A DNA stretch of 64,000 nucleotides from the NCBI RefSeq assembly GCF_050436995.1, contig NC_134758.1:11271597-11335596 (forward strand). Direction: 5' to 3'. Positions 48,546-60,543 of this stretch are shown piece by piece (the stretch's first letter is position 1; each line of letters opens with the position of its first letter). Both the position numbers and the translations under genes were made by a program. Source of the DNA: Anticarsia gemmatalis (lineage: Eukaryota; Arthropoda; Insecta; Lepidoptera; Erebidae). Below the pieces are notes generated by a model, which had not been told where the DNA came from, made no database searches, and saw only the letters and a list, made by a program, of their open reading frames with translations.

Positions 48546-50145
48546 GATTTACGTCCAGTTGATTGAAGTGATTAGTAATTATAGAATTCATCGTAAATAT
48601 TAATGTAAGTTTAAAGTAAGTTTAGTAGTAACATAGGTTAAAGTGTTGATGCGTGTTTGATCAATAAATACTTTAAAATGGCGATGAAGAAGAAATGGAC
48701 AAGAGCTTATTTGTAGATAATAATTGATATCTCGGAAACATTATAAAACTATGTGAAAAGTGAAACGAGTAGCAAGAGATATTAGGTTCCTCAATATTTA
48801 TTCTTATATGCCTATTGTCAGTGTTATCCTATAAAACATTATAAGACTATGTAAATAGATCCAATCTCAGTTTCAAGAAAATAATAATATAATTGGTAAA
48901 AGAATAAAAACTAGGCATCGTTATTTCAAAAAATTGTTTCATAAAACCCCTCTCGAAATGAAATTATGAAACAGCCGCAAGATGTTCGATCACAAAGCGT
49001 TATCGTAATGAATTGGGTCTGTTCTTGATTTACCTGGCTATAACGAGGCTCTCATTACACGCTGCTCCGAGGTACCGAACGATAACCATTAAACGACCCT
49101 TCAAATATTATCTACGGTTTGGTACTTGGTAGCCTGATTTTGATATTAATTGCCGGAGAGTTTTTTAGGGGCTGTAGGTTTATGCTTGTGTTGACTTTAG
49201 GCGATGTAGTTAATTTATTTATGTAACGCTTTTTGTACCCCAAGGTGTAAGGTCAGGGTGTGTTGCGGAAATGATGGAAATACCCACATTTGCGGTTAAT
49301 TGTCAATAGTAAGTAATATAAAATTGGAATTTTGGGATATAAAAAGTGCAGGACTTTTCGCCATCATTATTGGTCTTGAATTCTGTATTCTAGATGAATA
49401 CAGGCCTTGATTAATTAGCGATAGGTAGAATTTATGTAGGTACTTTCGATCGTCATTCAAAAGGCCCATGCGAAAGTGGCAACCGCGACCACATTTACGA
49501 CAGACAAACATCAAGAATAACATTTCAACGTAAAAATCTACACATCAGTAGCTAGTTGGTCTAAGTGTATAATAGACTTACGAAAATCAATGGCTCTGCA
49601 TCAAAACTCAATCATAGTTGCCACTATCTCACCGATACCATATACTTGAGCGCCTCGTGTTGCGAACTTATTTCCTGCGGCACAACTTTGCTTGACTGGC
49701 ATTAAGCTTATTGACGGCTGGCTTACGTCGGCTTCCACTTATAATGGTGTTTGGTAATTCACTCTTGTAATTTCTGCCATTTTGAAATGGATTATAGTTG
49801 ATTGTTGTTTTGTTGATCTTTATCTGTGCATGAGTGTGTTTGTTTTTGTGGTGTAGTGATGGTATAGAAATGTGCGTGAATGTGAGAAGTTATGTATTTT
49901 ACAAATGACGTAAGTGAAAAACTCGGCTTGCATATCTAAAGTGCTACAAATTAATATAGAACATACATAACTAGACTGTTAAACGATTCTCGAATATAAT
50001 TACCTTTTCTTCATTAGTATGATACATATAGAGGTTTGTCAATTTTAAAACACGGACCAACTTAATGATTAGAGCGAAATGATTGTCCAATCTTTGACAC
50101 CTACACATTTACTTCCACGCGAAAATAAAATAAAATCTTTATCCA
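48546..50145. other. AT-rich, no gene seen
   Basis: A piece near 49440-49510 (AAGTGGCAACCGCGACCACA) recurs inverted at about 56350, marking an unclassified repeat. Confidence 0.35.
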
Positions 50146-51280
50146 AAACAAAATCGAGTCAGTTTCATATATTTTCAACAAAACGCCGGTCACAGTGTTA
50201 ACTACCAGACATACAAACAGTACAGTGTTGATCTCATCAGTTTGTTTGTACAGGTCTCTGTCGACCCCGTGTAACTAGTTTATACCGGTGCGTTATCAGT
50301 GGCGGCTGATTACGGAAGCCGTTGAGAACTAAACACCCTGTATAAAGATAGTGATAGATAGTGTTTACAAAAAAATATAATATATTCATAATATCACGCC
50401 TGTTATACGCAAAAGCGTAGGCAAATAAAAGTGCCATCAACAATGTTAGACTCTTATAATAGGGGTTGGGACTATCGACCGCGCCACAAAAGTAGTTGTA
50501 ATAGGAGGAATGTTTTACAATATTAGCATGTCTAAATCTGGACAAAATTAAATCATCTTTCAAAAAGTAAAAACAAAATGATGTCAGTTTTATACATTTT
50601 CTACAAAACGCCGGTCACAGTGTTAACTACAAGACATACAAACAGTACAAGCGTTGATGTCATCAGTTTGTTTGTACAGGTCTCTGTCGACTCCATGTAA
50701 CTAGTTTATACCGGTACGTTATAAGTGGCGGCTGATTACGGAAGCCGTTTAGTGCTTATAAAAGTACTTTCTATATCTCTTTCTTTGCCATCGGTCTCTC
50801 TTATCTGAGGATCATGGCCACTGGAACCTTCAAAACGAATCACCTGTCTCCATCGATTCTGGACCGAAGTAACCCTCACTAACTGGTAAAATCTGTAGAG
50901 AAGGATGTGGTTTTCTTTACTTGGTTAGACCATCGTCTTAGTGTCCGGCTTCTTGCTCTTTTGCATTCTATATTGTCATCACCCTGTATTGTAAAGATGG
51001 TGATAGAGTATTTACGAAAATGCATAATGCTTGCTTTTGACTAAGAAATTCACAAAGAAAACAAAATTATAACAGTTTTATTCATTTTCAACTAGATGCT
51101 GTTGCTTTACTAGACAAACAAATAGTACAGTGTTGATCTCATCAGTTTGTTTGTACAGGTCTGTCGACTCCATGTAACTAGTTTATACCGGTGCGTTATC
51201 AGCGGCTGCTGATTACGGAAGCCGTTGAGAACTAAACACCCTGTATAAAGATAGTGATAGATGGTGTTTACAGAAATGTT
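50146..51280. repeat. Local triplication of a ~225-bp block
   Basis: A block running from AAAACAAAATC/G through CAGTTTGTTTGTACAGGTCT, ACTAGTTTATACCGGTGCGT and GCGGCTGATTACGGAAGCCG to CACCCTGTATAAAGATAGTG appears at about 50146-50370, 50571-50755 and 51056-51275. In the middle copy the CACCCTGTAT end is displaced to about 50980 by a ~220-bp insert. Confidence 0.75.
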
Positions 51281-54200
51281 ACTATGTTAAATACCAGATC
51301 CGGATGGCGGCTTGTCTAGCATGTAATCGTAGTGTTTAATAATGCAATATATTTTCTGGCTGTCCTTGTCACATTACCAAATTCCATGCTAAAAGATTTA
51401 TACTATAGTTTAGTTATATAGTAAGGTTTTTATGTTTTTTGATTTTGAAGAAGCGTAATTATACCATTTGTAGGGTAGACTCTAGAGGCGCTTAGTAGTT
51501 CTTCATACTAAGAACCACGTTAGTATCTTCGCCTTGAGCAATCTGGTGTTCTACCACAGGACTTGACCTGTCTGCTGGCTGGAAAGTTATATGAAAAACC
51601 TTTGCTGCCTAAGCCTATATCGTAAGATGTTTAAGTGTGTAAATCTTGAATCTACGTGCATCAGTTGTAATATAAACCTGTGACGTCACGACACTTTATT
51701 GCGGTCACCTCGTAAACCACACTCCTGTGTCTTGTTTGTACTTGCGAGCTCCTTTTTAATGTAGGGTATTGTGGTTGCAACGAGTTGTGTGCTGTTATTG
51801 CGGTAAAAAGTGTTAAAAATTGTGTTTTTTTAAGTCTAGTTAATATTCCTTCACAAATAAAGGTGTTGTGGCAGATTCTTCTGCCATTATTTTGTACTAG
51901 GTACATTATTACCACAGATTTTAGTTATGTTTTGTCACAGTGGTGATGATTTCTGTCTATGAAAATTTTAATAGAGAAATATAATTAGCTACGAACGCAG
52001 CGCTCATTAATGAGCCGGCCTTATTTCGTGTTTCAACTATCATAGACTTTGTCTTAACCATTTCTAGTATATAAAAGGCTAAAGCGATTCCCAAAACAAC
52101 TCAAAATAGGGCTCTCTACCATTTATCTATATTTCATCGGCTGAGTATTTTCCGAGATGACAGCAACAATACAAACTAATACTCACCACTGACTTCCTAT
52201 AACAAATATCAGTGAAATATTGGTAAGTCACGGTCTATTCACTTTGTATTATTATAGCCAGTGATATAACGGAACAGGATAATAGCGTACAACTTGCATA
52301 TAGAACTATATACTGTGACGTCATATGGCTATGCAAGGCCATTAAAACTTTATTGACCGTTTAAGGCCTTATATCAAGATTGGCTAATTGCTGTTATTAC
52401 ACATCGTACCAGACAAAATTTACTAATTACTCCCATTTTCCAATATTAAAAGATCAAGGCAATTAAAATATCAATGATAATGCATAGGTTGATGTATTTT
52501 TAAAGAACAGTATGTTTGCATAATATAACTCGATGACCTAAGATGACCTGTCGAAATAAAATCCCCTTTAATAGATTCAAAAAACTCAATTTCTGCAGCG
52601 CTTCTAACAACGCTAATGTATGACAACTTTAAAACTACGATAATCAACAAGCCAAAACACAAATAATTTCAATATTTAAAAACTATAATAACAAGTTAAA
52701 TATCAAACCAAAGCAATAGATCACACCATAGCATAAATAAAACATGGCGACCCTAATATCAATAATAAAAGCGAACTTTGACCTACTCAGTCAGCTCGGT
52801 TGAAAACCACTTAAACTCCATAATAGGTTGATATAACGGTGACCGAAGACACCACAACCCCCCCCCCTCTCTCATGAATAACAGATCGTGATTTTGCAAA
52901 CCATTTGGCAGAGGCAAACACAAGTTGGTTCAGAAGGAAAATATTGGGAAGATTGACGGATATGTTTTTATTTATACAAGAAATGGTTAAGGCTTTGACT
53001 TTTCTTTGTTACATAAGTCATGTAATGATTATTGCTTTTGAATATATTTTTTTTGTAATATTTTTCTACTTTGACTACCTTTTCGTATTTTTGAATTTTA
53101 CCAAGATAGGTCCAAAAGTTTATCAGTAAAAGAGTAACAAACAAACAGCATCTTAATAAAAATTACTTTCGCTATCGAATTTTACATACCTACACAAATG
53201 CATCATACATTAATGCATCAAAATATAACCAACTTCATGAGAAAGGTAGAGACTAAATTAAAGAACAATTATTAAACACAATTAGGGTAAAAAATGCCTT
53301 TTATGAATGAAAACATCTTGATGAAATCTGCATGCCTGAGAGTTTTTAAACGGTTCCTGAAGAGGTGTCAAGATGTTTGTAGCCGTAACACTTAACTGTA
53401 GAGGCCTTCAAAACCAATCATGTCCTTTGCCATGCCATAATTAGTAAGAATTAAGACGTAATAGAAAGTATATGAAAGTAGCGTTTGCTTTTCTTCTTTA
53501 TTTTTTTCTGTTGTCCATATTAGACCAAATATAATGTTACCGGTAGAACGAGTTTACTTTAAAATGTAGTACCAAAAACTGGGTAACTCAACTCTTCGCT
53601 AGCTTTTTATGCGAGTTTTTACTAATTTCTATAATCAACCTAACCCCAAATTTTCCTAAAATACCCCATACTACAGTACCTAATTAATATATACACAAAA
53701 ACACGCCTTTTTTCCCATAGGGTTAGGCAGAGACCAAAGAACGCCACTTGGTACGACCCTTGCAAAGTTCAGTTTGGTAAATAATATTATATAATATATA
53801 ATTATGATATTGTCAAAGTGGTTGTACCGATTTGGATTAAGTTTGGCACAGTGATTAGTTATATTTCAGGGATAAATAATGTTTCAATATTTTAAATCCC
53901 ACTCAGTGAAAGTCACAGACAAAGCCCGTTATTAATAAATGAACAACGGCCATGAGATTAAAATAAACGTTTACAGTAATTCCAACTTCAACCCTTGTTC
54001 CTAGAATGAAGGAAACCTTAGGATACAGTTTCATATGAACTAAGTACTAAAATAACTTTATATAAAGTAATAGTATGTACGTATATGGAATATAAAACCA
54101 GTGTCAGAGTGATTGTATGATTGAAGGAGAATGAGTGAAGAAGAGAAAAGAAGACAAAAGTCTATTAGGAAGAGGACGAGAACACAAGTAGCGGCGGGTT

Positions 54201-55129
54201 TGACAAAACAGAAAAATATAAGTTTCAAAAATGTATATTTAAAAATACTGAAATATAATTAAATAAGGCAACATTGACTCATCATCCTCGGGTAACATGT
54301 CCAGAAGACTGGCAATGTTATGCATTGCCACGTTGAGTGCCAATGGAGTAGTAAATATTGAAAATTATGGTAAAAACAAAAAATAACCCGTTTTTTGTTA
54401 GATTACCAGTACATATATTATTACATGTTAGATAATGTAAATCGATAAGTTAATAAGACTTTAAACTTCTTACCTATTTAGAAGATCAGGACATTAAAAA
54501 GTCGTTAACGGGCAATTGCTAGGCTGTGTTGGGACTTTGCATATAGTTTGTAGCATACTATTTGCTAACGTTATTGTGTAGGTGGACAGTTTAAGTAAAC
54601 AATAGATTATTATGACTATAAGTCAAGTAAATAAAATTATTATTTTAGGGTTCTGCTTAAATTAATCTCATAAGTAAACGGGCTCAATTTAACTTATTTT
54701 AGTCCGGAGATTTTCTGCGTGAAGTGACCCTGAGTAAGCTAGTGCTAAGCAGATATGCCTGTTTTTTTATAATGCTGACTTTTTGCCACAAACTGTTAGC
54801 AAGCCGAGAACTTATCCTAAATATATATACAAAGAAAAGTTTCCTATCATTGGATCTTTAATACGTAAAGTATGTTATATCTGAGACGGTACATCTAATG
54901 TGATCACAGTTTAGACTTTATCGAGTTATGAACATCTTTACCGTTAGATTATGAGAGTAAGATAATTGAGGTTATGTAAAGCTTTGAGACGGAAAATCTT
55001 AAATGTGTCTTCGTTAAATATTATTATGGTTATTTATGTTAGAAGATGGCTATTAGTGCGGGGGCATTTACTCAAATTCATGTCAAATGTAGACACATAG
55101 TCGTAACAATAATTAAATCTACCACTTGC
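51281..55129. other. Gene-free stretch
   Basis: It contains CRE-type palindromes TGACGTCA at 51681 and 52316, a C-tract near 52858, and a repeat fragment at 53700-53765. No gene. Confidence 0.35.
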
Positions 55130-55390
55130 TTGGAAAGGGGGTAGGGCGCTATGAGAAGAGCTAGCAAGAAACTCATGGCCACTTTTTTCAATCGCCAAAC
55201 GATTTACAATGTGGTTGATACAACAATTAATTCATCGTGCGTAGAGCTCCCAACAGTCAGCGATATACATACATCAACGTTTGCTAAGCACCTAGAGTCC
55301 TTAATGATATATTTACTTAAAAGTTGCCAACATTTAGCTCGGTTTTTACTGGAACTACGTCAGTCCTGTCGTCTATTTCGACATACATAG
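55130..55390 (+). mobile_element. Possible repeat fragment (GAGAAGAGCTAGCAAGAAACTC)
   Basis: TTGGAAAGGGGGTAGGGCGC, TGAGAAGAGCTAGCAAGAAA and CTCATGGCCACTTTTTTCAA look like a repeat I have seen in moth genomes, and part of it recurs near 45858. The 79-codon frame here is probably not a gene. Confidence 0.35.
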
Positions 55391-56819
55391 GTAAATATAT
55401 TCGGGCATTAGCCTTCTATCCTACACAGGTATTCTACCCCACTATTACAGTACTGTTTCTAACAAAAACATTCCCAGTACTTTGATAGTGAACAGTATTT
55501 AAAAGCCTTTCACATCGGATTACCGTCGGTGGGCGATGCAACTGCGGTCAGTCTGTAACCTTACGAGCTCTCTACAGATTTTCAACAAATGTGTTTTTGA
55601 TAATGGTATACGAAATATGCAGTACTTTTGAAATAACTTTAGCTAGAGATTCTTTTTGGTTACAGTGGAAGGCTATATGCTTAGTTTCTTGGATTTGTCG
55701 CTTCTAAGAAATGGTCTAAAAAGCATTCAATTCCGATGTTTTCTAAATATTCGTTTTACAAAACTATTTATTTTCTGACTTGCTAGGCGTTATGCAAACT
55801 GTTTGTCTATGCTGGCTTTGGTCAATCATTATACCTCTTAAAGACATCTGTCTTCCTACTTTTTATAGAGGTACTTTTTATATGAGTAGAAAGATTTTTT
55901 TAGGTAATTTCGTTCTCGATAGCATCAAAAGCTTATTTCTATCCATCCTAATAATTTGTCAGTATATTTTCACACACATAGAAGTAAGCTTATGTAACAG
56001 TCGTCCAATCTCTTAGACATTGCGATGAAACATAAAGCATATTCTCAAATAAAGCGTTTGGCAGACGCTCTGTAGCGGCGTGTAAGTACTGGCATGTTTC
56101 CAAACCGTATTGATTGCTTACATCACATGGGGTTATGTAACTATGCCATGGAACAATGGGATTTCGTCTGTTATATCTCTTTAGTTCTATGGTACGGATA
56201 TGGTATAGTTTTATTCAAACAGTTTTGAAAAAATACTGGCTTGATGTTCAGTTGATATACCACCTGGCTCAGCCATCTAGCACAAAAACGCGTCCTACGA
56301 AACTAACGTACCGCAACCCCCTTCTCTTTCTCTGGCACTTTTATCTGTCGTCAATGTGGTCGCGGTTGCCACTCCCGCATAGGCCTTTTCAGCCACGAAC
56401 GAAAGTGCACTAATTCTACCTGACGCCACCTGATTATATTATAATATATACTGATGTATTCAGGCCAATGATGATGATGATGATGATGTTCAGTTGATAT
56501 AATATTTCTATACCGCTTTTAAAACCACTGAGAAAGTTATATGTTGCTATGTGATCCTTAAGTACCAAAAGCTAGACTCGAGTACAAAGTTTCATCCCTA
56601 TATCGGTTAGGGCATACTTTTTGTGCCTATTTTTTATCCAAGTCTTAGGTCAGGACTACTATAGCCTAATAGAAAAACAGACTTTTATGTTAAAGCAGAA
56701 AATGTAATCAATATTTAGTTAATTATAAGTAATTATTCATTTAACCACGGGACTCAAATCACAAAAGACGATAGGTAATTTGACTTTTTTATGTTTCTGT
56801 CCATACCTTCGAGTATACC
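55391..56819. other. Gene-free stretch with repeat fragments
   Basis: 56345-56440 (GGTCGCGGTTGCCACTCCCG...CTACCTGACGCCACC) shares words with 49440-49510 and, inverted, with 57955-58000. A (GAT)n run is at about 56470. Confidence 0.35.
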
Positions 56820-56864
56820 ATTAATTAATTAATTTTTTAAAATTAATTAATTAATTTTAATTTT
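56820..56864. repeat. (TTAA)-type microsatellite around a palindrome
   Basis: TTAATTAATTAATT then AAAATTAATTAATTAATT. Similar AATTAATTAATT reappears after the SINE at 57447, suggesting that the composite element landed in it. Confidence 0.6.
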
Positions 56865-57075
56865 GGCCAGGGGTGCCTCGACCTATGGATCTGTCCGACC
56901 ATAGGAAAGAGGCATACGGGCATGCGATCCCGTCCTACCCGAGCCACTGCAGCTCCTACCCATTCTCCCCTCCGCAGCTGCAGTGTCCAGTCCCCCCCCT
57001 ACCTTCATCCCATATTCCTCAACCATTACCCCGCATCCTTCACCACTACCTCAATTTACCTCCCATACTCCCCTA

Positions 57076-57440
57076 GAGGAGCTCGTGGCTTAGTTAACAA
57101 CAGCCGCGCGGATCGATCTCTGAGGTTAAGTCATGCTTGCCGAGGTTGATTTGTGGATGGGTGACCATCTTGTACATATCGAGTTCCTCCGTGTTTCGGA
57201 AGGCACGTTAAATTGTGGGTCCCGGCTGTCATTTTCGAAGATCTTTGACAGTCGTTAACAGTTGTCAGAAGCTTGAAAGTCTGACAACCAGTCTTACCGA
57301 AGGGTATCGTGTTATCCCAGGTAACTGGGTTGCGGAGGTCAGATAGGCAGTCGCTCCATGTAAAACACTGATATTCAGCTGCATCCGGTGAGACTGGAAG
57401 CCGACTCCAACATAGCTTGGAAAAAAGGCTAAGCTGATAT
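57076..57440 (+). mobile_element. 5S rRNA-derived SINE, type 2
   Basis: GGAGCTCGTGGCTTAG, then TTAAGTCATGCTTGCCGAGG and TGGATGGGTGACCATC match the 5S internal promoter half. A long tail follows, with GGCACGTTAAATTGTGGGTC, CGAAGATCTTTGACAGTCG, AGGCAGTCGCTCCATGTAAA and CCGGTGAGACTGGAAGCCG. It is preceded by a pyrimidine-rich segment (56873-57075). Confidence 0.7.
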
Positions 57441-58860
57441 ATATAATTAATTAATTTTAAATCTGTAAAGCTATTCTCTAATTAAGAAACCTAATTAGTT
57501 TTCTATTATTCAATTATAAATTTTATAATACGGTATTAGTGTTTAATTGAATTTGTAATTAACTCAACAAAATAATTAAATTGTTCAGTATAATCTAACA
57601 ATACAGAGGCTTCGATGACAAATTCAAAGTATTATTTGTTATTCTATTTACCTTCTCATGACGAAGACTTTCTTCGTCAAACGAAAATATTTATCAGAAA
57701 ACTGGAGACTTTTTAATAAAAGCTTGATATGCCCAATGCTATCTTTCACCTCTTGGCTATTCGTATCACATGGATATTATATGAGTTTAGCCTTAATAAT
57801 TGTCTCACCATCTTCATAATGCTTTCGATTCCGTTTTCCGAAACGTCGACTCACCGCATTTCATTTCCCTACGTCCCTCGTTACCTTTTCCGAGTACAGT
57901 ATAGGATATTTCTAGTACATCATCATCACTCACATTCATCTTTTCCAGATAATTAAGGTGGCGTCAGGTAGAATGAGTGCACTTTTGTTCGTGAATCGCC
58001 TATCTACGTAAAAGCTTAAAAAACTTAACACAATTTGTCAACCAAAAATCTATTGGTAGGAACAATGATGGCCATCGAAGCATTTTTACATTTATTCATA
58101 ACTTTCCGGCACAGGTTTCAATGACCAGTTGACTCTTACACGTCTAAACCATCTCATGTTATTTTATCATGTCAATTCTGGCTTCTTATACAACATAATA
58201 GAAAAATGAGGAAATTACTATACGGAAAAGCAAAGCATATATTATCTCCTACACAAACCTCTAAAAGAACTTTTTATCTGACCAATTGTAATAAAAACTT
58301 ACGTCCAACAGTTTTACAGGGAGCCTAGTGACGTCACAGGTGAATGACCCCGCGGCCATCGATATCGGGTCAACGACTCGCGCACTAGGTAACCATGTCG
58401 CGGTAAAGACTAGAACTGACGTATGTACAGGGTGGTGAAATATGAACGAATGAAGGTTTTGTTAGTTTTCTGGATGTGGTTGGATGCTGAGTTATTTGTA
58501 GTTTTGCGAAGTGAGGTTGAATTTTCAGGAAATGGGCTATAGATAATTTGAGATGCGACGGTCGTTCTTTATAACTAGTGAGCCTGTTGACTCTAGCATA
58601 GTTGAAAAAAAGGCTCAGAGAAAAAATCGTATTTCAAAATTACGAAATTTTAGTTTCGTAGTATGATTACAAAAGACACTATAACGCCAAATTTCATGAA
58701 TTAGAACGAATATAAATGTACCACCAGCAAATATCATATAAGGAAGACGAAGAGTTTTTAGAAATCCGAATTCCCCATTTCACTACGAATATAGAAAAGT
58801 AGAGTCGTTATTTATTAGCATTTTATATGTTTAGAACAGTATTACAACATTATATGTATA
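57441..58860. other. AT-rich, no gene seen
   Basis: GC-richer near 58320-58410 with a TGACGTCA (58329) and TCGATATCG. No gene recognised. Confidence 0.35.
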
Positions 58861-59050
58861 CTAGCTGACCCGGCAAACGTTGTTTTGCCACAAAAATTAA
58901 ATAAAAAAACATTGTCCAGCGGACAAAATTGTGAATCTAAACCATTCTCAGATCCCCTTGAACGCACACAAAAAATTTCATCAAAATCGGTCCAGTCGTT
59001 TAAGAGAAGTTCAGTGACATACACACTTACAGAAGAATTATATATACAGA
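58861..59050 (-). mobile_element. Helitron-like element of a third family
   Basis: On the minus strand it starts TCTGTATATATAATTCTTC and ends GGCAAAACAACGTTTGCCGG-GTCAGCTAG. The GGCAAA...TTTGCC hairpin stands 7 bp before CTAG. It is flanked by A and T. The middle has ATTTTGATGAAATTTTTTG. Both ends are present. Confidence 0.7.
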
Positions 59051-60298
59051 TTATTCTACCTATATTTCTATTATATATCTAGTTCCAAATTATTATCTTA
59101 TTACCGTTTACCACTGTCTGCTATGCATCTACTTTTTTATCTCAGCTCTTATATCAAGTCCGCTTTGTACATTGTATGTGTACAAAGTTTTAAACAATAA
59201 ATACATAAATATGTTCTAAAAATACTGTACACATTTTGAATTGAGCCCGCTAATATTAAAATACATCCACTTTGGGACAAATTGGCCGTCATTACGGTGC
59301 GCGGTCTATTTTGGTGTGGGGTCGACGGTCGAGGCGCGGGAAATGCGGCATTCGGCCCACAGCAGTGTCTGTCGCTGACCCCAGCCGGGTTACCACACAC
59401 TGGATCATTTACATGAAGCTTCTCTTCGTAATGCAGAAATAACTTTAACAGTGTTGTTCCTACTTCGACACTGTCGAGTATTTGACAGATAAGGAATCGA
59501 TTGTAGAGTAAAGTAAGTACGTAAATTATAATAGAGTGTTGGTCCATATTTGACTAAGGACCACCAAGCTCATTATTATTAGTAGTTAGGAATTAGTTTT
59601 AGCCATTTTTCTGCACGACAAAATTCAGATTTTCCATTTAAAATGATTACCTCTATAATAGGGATATACTTCTCTCATAGATCCTAGTGCAATAATTTTA
59701 CAAGGACTTTGCGTGTATCATCCGTTACAAAACATTTTGTCGAAAGAAAATTACGTGGGTTCATCAACATCGTTAATGGCGACTTTTGGTGTATTTCATA
59801 CACCTCTACTTACACTTTTGGGTATAATAGGCGTGATAATATGTTTTGTATACTTAAAACAGCATTAATTGTTCTATTTAAACGAATGTTAGAATACACT
59901 TCAAAACTCTCATGTGGAGGTGCACTTATTCAGTTCTAATGTCAATGATTCGCTTTTTGTATTCGAAGCTTTATTTCCCTAGGGGAGGAGGTATTTAGAG
60001 TGCCATTGTATGAGTGTTCCGGTATTTGTGCATTGATATTTAGTGGTGATATTTACGGCGTTTGTTGTTGCTATGCGGACAATGGAACAGATTGGGATGG
60101 TTTTTTTGATGTGATCGTAAGTTAATTTGCATTTGTAACTAAATTATGTATCAATAATTGTCTTTCACATGTTATTACCTTTATAATACTTTGTACTTGT
60201 TATAATAAGTAATAGATAGACTCAGGAAAGCACAGGTTTAAAAGTTAGTGTTTTTTTTGTTGCTATTATTAAGTTTTTTTTGTTATTCTTTGTTGAAA
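59051..60298. other. No supported gene; GC-rich patch at about 59280-59420
   Basis: The patch (GGTGCGCGGTC through CGACGGTCGAGGCGCGGG to CCCAGCCGGGTTACC) stands out from its surroundings and lies under a 132-codon minus frame without family features. Confidence 0.35.
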
Positions 60299-60543
60299 TC
60301 TATACTTAATATTATAAAGCTGAAGAGTTTGTTTGTTTGTTTGAACGCGCTAATCTCAGGAACTACTGGTCCAATTTGAAAAATTTCAGTGTTAGATAGT
60401 TCATTTATCGAGGAAGGCTATATACCATCACGCTGCGACCATTAGGAGCAGAGTAGCAATAAAAAATGTTACAAAAACGGGGAAAATTTTGACCCATTCA
60501 TTCTCTCTTATGTGACGCAAGCAAAGTTGCGAGGGTCAGCTAG
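60299..60543 (+). mobile_element. Helitron-like non-autonomous element, copy 7
   Basis: TCTATACTTAATATTATAAAG...GCGAGGGTCAGCTAG between A and T, with a short GTTT tract. Same family as copies 1-6. Confidence 0.75.

Noticed and set aside
55151..55390. 79-codon + frame
   Set aside because: Starts inside a probable repeat whose words recur near 45858; no known domain.
56873..57149. Overlapping + frames of 67 and 75 codons, Pro/Ser-rich
   Set aside because: Product of the C-rich segment and SINE head read in two frames; low-complexity, no conservation evidence.
59149..59547. 132-codon minus frame
   Set aside because: Longest frame in the last third but without domain, signal or splice evidence; its openness is helped by the GC-rich patch.
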